Shown: piece by piece, positions 44,385-50,025 of the stretch
Layout: each line of letters opens with the position of its first letter
Position numbering within the stretch: the first letter of the stretch is position 1
NCBI GenBank assembly: GCA_050013075.1
Contig: JBEKFZ010000024.1
Location: 1 to 50,025, forward strand
DNA: 50,025 bases
Direction of reading: 5' to 3'
Origin: JBEKIK01 sp050013075
Lineage (GTDB): Bacteria > Planctomycetota > Planctomycetia > Pirellulales > Thermoguttaceae
Program-made: the position numbers and the translations under genes
The notes under the pieces: generated by a model
What the model was told of the DNA's origin: nothing
Seen by the model: the letters and a program-made list of their open reading frames with translations, nothing else
Databases searched by the model: none

Positions 44385-45371
44385 ATGTTTGGAATCAGGC
44401 CCGCCGCCTTTGGGACCGCATGTTGTGCCGCATCCGCCGTTTGCTACACGGCCAGCAGTATTTGCATGCGTCAGGTTTCCGCGCTTAATTGCGATCCAAG
44501 CTGGGGCGTGTGCATCAAGGAATCGATTACGGTGCTTGTGGTCGGACCGCTGCTGATCTATCGGGCAGTCCGCGGGCTGGAGGTCTTTCCGCCGGGAAAG
44601 ATAGTATTTATTTTGATTCTCGCCGGACTGGCCAATCAATTGCTGGGCAACCTGGGATGGCAATGGGCCGTGGGCATCGTGGGCCTGGCCGTGACCGTTC
44701 CGGCGGTTTTCGGCGTGATGATTGCCGCCAGCGCCGTATTCGGTCGATACTTATTGGGCGAAAGGGTAACGTCGCGTTCAACGTGGGCAATCGGTCTGCT
44801 GCTGGTTTCCCTGGTCCTGCTCAGCCTGGGCGCGGAATCGGCGGGCGAAATGATGGCCAAATCGTCTAATGCGTCAATCGCCGATCCCGGCCCGACATCC
44901 TATAATACACTGCTGGTTGTCGAGGCCGTGGCGATCGCCGGGGTGGCCGGCGCGGCTTATGCCCTGCTGAGCATTGCAATCCGGCATACCATGAACTCCG
45001 CGACCCAACAGAGCACTTTGATGTTTATCATCACCGGCGTGGGAGTGATAACCCTGGGACCGATCAGCTTACACCGGCAGGGATTGGATGGTCTGCTGGC
45101 CACGCCGCGGGAACAAATCGCCTGGATGGTGGCGGCTGGAATTTTCAATCTCTTGGGTTTTATGGGGATTACCAAGGGTCTGCATTTGACCACCGTGGTT
45201 CACGCCAATGTGCTCAGCGCCTCGCAGGTGGCGATGGCGGCGGTGGCGGGCATACTCATTTTTCAAGAATCGCCCAATTTATGGCTGCTCTTGGGCGTAG
45301 TCTTGACCCTTTTGGGCATTTTTCTCATCGACCGCCCGGTCGCCGAGCAATCCGTTGATCAGGCGATATAG
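44385..45371 (+). CDS. EamA/DMT-family permease
   Basis: 328 residues from the ATG at 44385, with about ten hydrophobic segments in two EamA-like halves (for example VVGPLLIYRAV, NLGWQWAVGIVGLAVTVPAV, LLLVSLVLLSLG, and ANVLSASQVAMAAVAGILIF-QESP). Members export or import small metabolites; substrate unknown. A TTG start at 44349 is an alternative. Divergent from the ABC ATPase gene, sharing an 87-bp promoter region. Confidence 0.8.
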   Translation: MFGIRPAAFGTACCAASAVCYTASSICMRQVSALNCDPSWGVCIKESITVLVVGPLLIYRAVRGLEVFPPGKIVFILILAGLANQLLGNLGWQWAVGIVGLAVTVPAVFGVMIAASAVFGRYLLGERVTSRSTWAIGLLLVSLVLLSLGAESAGEMMAKSSNASIADPGPTSYNTLLVVEAVAIAGVAGAAYALLSIAIRHTMNSATQQSTLMFIITGVGVITLGPISLHRQGLDGLLATPREQIAWMVAAGIFNLLGFMGITKGLHLTTVVHANVLSASQVAMAAVAGILIFQESPNLWLLLGVVLTLLGIFLIDRPVAEQSVDQAI

Positions 45372-45450
45372 TTTGCAGGCCGCCTGGAAATGGGTTATCT
45401 TATGGGACAGGGTTTTGGGATTACATTTTGTTTTGAAAGGAAAATGAATT

Positions 45451-47802
45451 ATGAAACCCGTACTGGTATTGACGGTTGTTTTACTTTCTTTTGCGGCAAG
45501 TATTCCCCAGTTGTTTGCCGACGCACTTGCCGAGGGCCGAACCAAGGTCAAGGTTGAGTCCGCGGTCCCGCTCAAAGTACATGCTTTTCCGCTTATGGAA
45601 GTGCGTTTGCTGGACGGTCCGTTTAAGCGCGCCATGGAGCTAGACAAGCAATATCTCTTGTCGCTCGACGTGGATAGCTTGCTCTATAATTTCCGCGTCA
45701 ATGCCGGATTGCCCTCCTCGGCCAAACCGTTGGGCGGGTGGGAAGAACCCAAATGCGAACTGCGCGGGCATTTCGTGGGCCACTATTTGTCGGCCTGCGC
45801 TCTGATGTACGCCGCCACGGGCGATGAAAAAATAAAGCAAAAAGGCGACGCGGTTGTGCGAGGATTGGCCGAGTGCCAGGCGAAAATCGGCACGGGCTAT
45901 CTTAGCGCGTTTCCCGAAGAATTCTTCGACCGCTTGGAGTCGGGCAACAAGGTTTGGGCGCCTTACTATACCCTGCACAAAATCTACGCCGGACTGTTGG
46001 ATATGTACGAGTATTGCGACAATCAACAAGCCCTGGAGGTTTGCCGGAAATTTGCCGACTGGGTCATCGCCCGCAACGATAAACTCTCGGACGAACAGTT
46101 GCAAAAAATACTGGGCACGGAGCACGGCGGCATGTGCGAAGTCCTGGCCAATCTTTACGGCCTGACCGGAGAAGAGAAATACTTGAAAATTGCCCGGCGA
46201 TTCAACCACCAGGCCATAATCGGTCCCGCGTCGAACGAAGTCGATAAGCTGACCGGCTTGCACGCCAACACGCAGATTCCGAAATTCATTGGGGCCGCCC
46301 GTCAATACGAATTGACCGGAGATAAAGCCCTGAAAACGGCCGCCTCGTTTTTCTGGGATAAAGTGGTTAACGAACGTTCTTACGTTATCGGTGGAAACAG
46401 CGACAAGGAAGGGTTTACCCGCAAGGAATCGCTTTCCAAGGCGCTTGGTCCGGGCACGTGCGAAACCTGCAACACGTACAACATGCTCAAGCTAACGCGG
46501 CACTTGTTCTGTCTCGATCCCCAAGCCCGGTACGCCGATTACTACGAGCGGGCGCTATTTAACCATATCTTGGCCTCGCAAAATCCCGAAACCGGCATGT
46601 TGTGCTACTTCATCCCCCTGCAATCCGGGTCGCGGAAGTATTACAGCGGTCCGCTGGATTCATTCTGGTGCTGCACGGGCACGGGTGTGGAGAACCAGGC
46701 AAAGTATGGCGACAGCATATACTTTCACGGCGACGGCGATCTTTATGTGAATCTGTTTATCGCTTCGGAATTGAATTGGAAAGACAAGGGGCTAAAGCTT
46801 CGGCAGGAGACCAAGTATCCCGACGAAGCTTCCAGCAAGCTGACGCTGACTTGCGACAAACCGGTTGAACTTAGTCTCCACGTCCGCCGTCCCTGGTGGG
46901 CGACAAAGGGCTTCGGGATCCAAGTAAACGGCCAAAAACAGTCAATCACGAGCGAGCCGGCCGGTTATGCGGTAGTAACGCGCAAATGGAATAGCGGCGA
47001 TATCGTGGAAATTTCCATGCCCTTTAGCCTGCGCACGGAAGGTTTCCGCGACAATCCGCGGAGGTTTGCTTTTCTCGACGGCCCCCTGGTCCTGTGCGCC
47101 GAAGTAAATCCCGATAAACCCATCCCGTGCATTTTTGGCGATGAAGACTCCGTGCTCAGCGGTATTACGCCGGTACCTGGCAAGCCATCGACGTTTAAAG
47201 GCTCACCCAAGGAATTCCGCATTCCCGGGGAAAAACAAAGCGACGGCGTGACGCTTGAGCCGCTCTACAAAATGCACGGCGACCGGCATTATATGGTCTA
47301 TTGGGATCTTGTTCCGCCCGATCAATGGCAAAAGAAAGAAACGGAATATCAGGCCGAGGCGGCCAGACGCAAGGAAATCAAAGCCCGCATCATCGACGTT
47401 GTGAAACCGGGCGACGGGCAAAACGAACGCGAACATAACATGAAAGGCGAACACACCTCCTGCGATGAAATCAATAACTGTAAATATCGGCAGGCGACCG
47501 ACGACGGCTGGTTCTCCTGGGACGTCAAAGTGTTGCCCGATCAACCCCAGCAATTGTGCATCACATACTGGGGCGGCAATACGTTCAACGGGATATTCGA
47601 TATTCTGATTGATGACGTAAAACTCGTCACCCATCGGCTTACCAATAAACCGGGTCAGTTCCTGGACCAAATCTACGCAATTCCGCAGGACATGATCAAG
47701 GAAAAAGACAAGGTAACGGTCAAGTTTCAGGCCCATCCCGGAGCGATAGCGGGCGGGGTGTTCGGCTTGCGAACCGAGAAAAAACCCGGGGCGGAGAAAT
47801 AG
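45451..47802 (+). CDS. Exported GH127 beta-L-arabinofuranosidase
   Basis: 783 residues. A signal peptide (MKPVLVLTVVLLSFAASIPQ) is followed by the GH127 catalytic (alpha/alpha)6 barrel. The catalytic set is present: GGNSDKEGF (Glu320, acid/base position), GTCETCNTYN (Glu338, Cys340) and SFWCCTGTGVENQ (Cys407, Cys408). Known GH127 enzymes use a Zn-bound Cys nucleophile with exactly this Glu-Cys-Cys-Cys arrangement. A beta-sandwich region follows, with a C-terminal beta-rich extension (YWGGNTFNGIFDILIDDVKL). AAGGA precedes the ATG at 45451. It lies upstream of a GH51 enzyme in the same direction, which supports action on arabinan or arabinosides. Confidence 0.92.
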   Translation: MKPVLVLTVVLLSFAASIPQLFADALAEGRTKVKVESAVPLKVHAFPLMEVRLLDGPFKRAMELDKQYLLSLDVDSLLYNFRVNAGLPSSAKPLGGWEEPKCELRGHFVGHYLSACALMYAATGDEKIKQKGDAVVRGLAECQAKIGTGYLSAFPEEFFDRLESGNKVWAPYYTLHKIYAGLLDMYEYCDNQQALEVCRKFADWVIARNDKLSDEQLQKILGTEHGGMCEVLANLYGLTGEEKYLKIARRFNHQAIIGPASNEVDKLTGLHANTQIPKFIGAARQYELTGDKALKTAASFFWDKVVNERSYVIGGNSDKEGFTRKESLSKALGPGTCETCNTYNMLKLTRHLFCLDPQARYADYYERALFNHILASQNPETGMLCYFIPLQSGSRKYYSGPLDSFWCCTGTGVENQAKYGDSIYFHGDGDLYVNLFIASELNWKDKGLKLRQETKYPDEASSKLTLTCDKPVELSLHVRRPWWATKGFGIQVNGQKQSITSEPAGYAVVTRKWNSGDIVEISMPFSLRTEGFRDNPRRFAFLDGPLVLCAEVNPDKPIPCIFGDEDSVLSGITPVPGKPSTFKGSPKEFRIPGEKQSDGVTLEPLYKMHGDRHYMVYWDLVPPDQWQKKETEYQAEAARRKEIKARIIDVVKPGDGQNEREHNMKGEHTSCDEINNCKYRQATDDGWFSWDVKVLPDQPQQLCITYWGGNTFNGIFDILIDDVKLVTHRLTNKPGQFLDQIYAIPQDMIKEKDKVTVKFQAHPGAIAGGVFGLRTEKKPGAEK

Positions 47803-47846
47803 ACGGTAAAAAATGAATCCGATTTAGCGGCCAAGTATTACTCCCT

Positions 47847-47864
47847 TCTCCCGCTTGCGGGAGA
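47847..47864. repeat. Palindrome TCTCCCGC-TT-GCGGGAGA
   Basis: A perfect palindrome of two 8-bp arms around TT in the spacer between the GH127 and GH51 genes. It may weaken read-through. It shares the arm-TT-arm design of the other palindromes in the window. Confidence 0.8.
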
Positions 47865-47930
47865 GGAGGTAATTTGTAAAACTCAAGGTATATGTTTTCC
47901 GAAACTCTCACTTTTCAGAGGAGACATTTT

Positions 47931-49931
47931 ATGCCAACGCTCGCAATTAAAGTTCTTGCTGCGCTTTTTTTATTTGCTCTGACGGCTTCTAATTCTTCCA
48001 ATGGCGCTGAACCGGCTGTCACGCTCACAGTGCAGGCGGACAAACCGGGCGCGAAAATCAGCCCGACCATGTGGGGCGTGTTTTTCGAGGACATAAACTT
48101 CGGGGCCGACGGCGGTCTGTACGCCGAATTGGTAAAGAACCGCTCCTTCGAGTTTCCCAACGCGACGATGGGCTGGAGCAACGTCTCGACCGGCAATAGG
48201 GCGAGCATAATGGAAATTCACGACAAGGACCCGTTCAACGCGGCCAATCCGCATTATCTTCGCGTCAAGGTTTATCCGGACTGCAAGGACAGTATGGTCT
48301 CGAACGAGGGTTTTCGCGGCATGGGCATTCGTGAAGGCGAGGATTACACGTTTTCGGCCCAGATTCGCGCTGTGGAAGGCTCGCCCGCCTTGCGGATCGA
48401 ACTGGCTGCGCCCGACGGACGCAAACTGGCCGAGGCGAAACTGTCAGGTTTCACTAAAGAATGGAAAAAATACTCCGCCACTTTGCAGGCCGCGGCCACC
48501 GAGCCGAAAGCGAAGTTGAATATTCATGTCGAAGGGCAGGGGGTGGCGGTCGATATGGACATGGTTTCGCTGTTTCCCGTAAAAACCTGGAAAAACCGGC
48601 CCGGCGGCCTGCGGGCGGATATGGTCCAAATGATCGCCGATCTAAAGCCCGGTTTCATGCGATTTCCGGGCGGGTGCATAGTCGAGGGGCGTTGGCTGGA
48701 CATCCGTTATCAATGGAAAACCACCATCGGCGACCCGGCGGAAAGAAAGCTGATTATCAATCGCTGGAACAACGAGTTCAAGCACCGTCCCACCCCGGAC
48801 TATTTCCAGTCGTTCGGTTTGGGCTTTTTCGAATTCTTCCAAATGTGCGAGGACATCGGCGCCGAACCGCTGCCGATAATCAACTGCGGCATGGCCTGCC
48901 AGTTCAATTCCAACGAATTGGTGCCCCTGGACCAGTTGCAGCCGTACATCCAGGACGCACTGGATTTGATCGAGTTCGCCAACGGCCCGGCCACCAGCGT
49001 TTGGGGCAAAAAACGGGCCGAGATGGGCCACCCGCAACCGTTCAATATGAAACTCCTGGGAGTGGGCAACGAACAATGGGGTCCGCAATACTTTGAACGC
49101 TACGAACTTTTTGCCAAGGCGATAAAGGCGAAATACCCGGAAATAAAGCTGGTTTCCAGCGCAGGGCCAAGTCCCAACGACGAACGCTTCAAATTCGCCT
49201 GGTCCAAACTCCGCGAGCTAAAGGCGGATATCGTCGACGAACACTGTTATGATATGCCGAAATGGTTCTTCGACGGCGCCACGCGGTACGACAAATACCC
49301 TCGCAACGGGCCGAAAGTTTTCATGGGCGAATACGCGGCCCAATCGCTAAATATCGTGAATCCGAACAATCGCAACGACTGGGGCTGTGCTTTGTCCGAA
49401 GCAGCCTTCATGACCGGCCTGGAGCGCAACGCCGACGTGGTGGTGATGTCGTCATACGCGCCACTTTTCGCCCACATCGACGCCTGGCAGTGGACCCCGG
49501 ATTTGATCTGGTGCAACAATCTCAACGTGTACGGCACGCCGTCGTATTACGTGCAGCAGATCTTCAGCCGCAACCGCGGCGACGTGGTGCTGCCGGTAAA
49601 GATCGATCCGGAACAACAAGGGAACAAAAAGCCCAGCCTATATGCCACGGCCAGCCGTGAGGAAAAGACGGGCGAGGTGATCCTTAAAGTCGTCAATTCC
49701 GCGGCCGAAGCGGTGGAAGCGACGGTGCAACTGAACGGGGCCGGAAAGGTTTCCGACAAGGCCGACGTAACCGTGCTTGCCGGAGCAAAACTTGCCGATG
49801 AAAACTCGTTTGCCGAGCCGAAAAAGGTGGCCCCGGTAAAATCAAGCATCGATGTTGTAGCCCCGGAGTTCAAATACACCTACAAACCCTGGTCGCTGAC
49901 GGTATTGAGGATCGCGGCAGGGCAGAAATGA
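47931..49931 (+). CDS. Exported GH51 alpha-L-arabinofuranosidase
   Basis: 666 residues from the ATG at 47931 with GAGGAG upstream. A signal peptide ends near residue 25 (LFLFALTASNSSNG). Residues 30-75 start the catalytic region (MWGVFFEDINFGADGGLYAE), 90-215 form a CBM4/9-like beta-sandwich (EDYTFSAQIRAVEGSPALRI), and the TIM barrel follows. The acid/base is Glu381 in GVGNEQWG and the nucleophile Glu467 in VFMGEYAA. GH51 enzymes remove terminal alpha-L-arabinofuranose. It is probably co-transcribed with the GH127 gene, and the pair would cover both alpha and beta arabinofuranosyl linkages outside the cytoplasm. No transporter or regulator is adjacent. Confidence 0.93.
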   Translation: MPTLAIKVLAALFLFALTASNSSNGAEPAVTLTVQADKPGAKISPTMWGVFFEDINFGADGGLYAELVKNRSFEFPNATMGWSNVSTGNRASIMEIHDKDPFNAANPHYLRVKVYPDCKDSMVSNEGFRGMGIREGEDYTFSAQIRAVEGSPALRIELAAPDGRKLAEAKLSGFTKEWKKYSATLQAAATEPKAKLNIHVEGQGVAVDMDMVSLFPVKTWKNRPGGLRADMVQMIADLKPGFMRFPGGCIVEGRWLDIRYQWKTTIGDPAERKLIINRWNNEFKHRPTPDYFQSFGLGFFEFFQMCEDIGAEPLPIINCGMACQFNSNELVPLDQLQPYIQDALDLIEFANGPATSVWGKKRAEMGHPQPFNMKLLGVGNEQWGPQYFERYELFAKAIKAKYPEIKLVSSAGPSPNDERFKFAWSKLRELKADIVDEHCYDMPKWFFDGATRYDKYPRNGPKVFMGEYAAQSLNIVNPNNRNDWGCALSEAAFMTGLERNADVVVMSSYAPLFAHIDAWQWTPDLIWCNNLNVYGTPSYYVQQIFSRNRGDVVLPVKIDPEQQGNKKPSLYATASREEKTGEVILKVVNSAAEAVEATVQLNGAGKVSDKADVTVLAGAKLADENSFAEPKKVAPVKSSIDVVAPEFKYTYKPWSLTVLRIAAGQK

Positions 49932-50025
49932 TTGTTACACGGAGAGCTGATCGGACGGCAGGCGCCAATGCCTACGCTTAAATTGTGTCTAAACGAAAAC
50001 TGCAGATAAAGTATGCGGTGTGACC
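49932..50025. other. Window tail
   Basis: 94 bp after the GH51 stop. No gene, terminator hairpin or repeat is seen before the window ends. Confidence 0.4.

Noticed and set aside
43146..44663. 505-residue version of the ABC ATPase
   Set aside because: The first 122 residues lie antisense to the EamA gene start region and have no homology; the family start is at 44297.

Overview
The window is bacterial chromosomal DNA, most likely from a member of the Planctomycetota. The evidence is indirect: a sigma-70 factor fused to several N-terminal helix-turn-helix modules, an EF-G of the mitochondrial-EFG2-like (spd) type, a large membrane protein with a Gln/Lys/Glu-rich tail, and several small exported proteins of planctomycete flavour. 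No rRNA is present, so the assignment cannot be closed from this window alone.

Layout. At 1-11 kb there is a large membrane protein running off the left edge, an NAD-isocitrate dehydrogenase, two ArnT-like (GT83) membrane glycosyltransferases around a PAP2 phosphatase, an ATC-hydrolase-family protein and small exported or hypothetical proteins. At 10.7-11.6 kb a degraded hicBA pair lies against an intact AT-rich brnTA module. From 31.9 kb down to 12.3 kb, all on the minus strand, is the translation/transcription core: tRNA-Thr(TGT), Tyr, Gly, Thr(GGT), tuf, tRNA-Trp, secE, nusG, rplK, rplA, rplJ, rplL, rpoB, rpoC, a PIN toxin with its small antitoxin, rpsL, rpsG, an AT-rich orphan gene, and an EFG2-like fusA. 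From 32 to 36.3 kb is an accessory stretch: a RAYT (Y1 transposase) element with 20-bp terminal inverted repeats, three genes for zinc-ribbon or HEAT-repeat proteins, and a 181-bp internally deleted derivative of the RAYT element. From 36.3 to 50 kb are the HTH-sigma fusion, an exported protein, YqgE, a Uma2 nuclease, a UDG-like protein, an orphan sugar-type ABC ATPase, an EamA permease, and an exported GH127 plus GH51 pair that looks like an arabinan/arabinoside-degrading unit.

The most unusual signal is not a gene. The spaces between genes, even inside the rpoBC and str operons, carry tracts built from 7-bp units. The unit changes (TTCATCC, GTTCAGG, AATCCCT, CAATTTG, GTGGACA, ACTCCGT) but the 7-bp register holds for up to about 20 units. 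Two tracts lie in frame inside a glycosyltransferase gene, and others form the 5' leaders of secE, rpsG and fusA. Beside several of them sit palindromes made of two inverted arms of about 7-9 bp around a central AA or TT. This resembles the short tandemly repeated repetitive (STRR) heptanucleotides known in cyanobacteria, but with many unit types sharing one register. I regard it as the best candidate for an undescribed system here.
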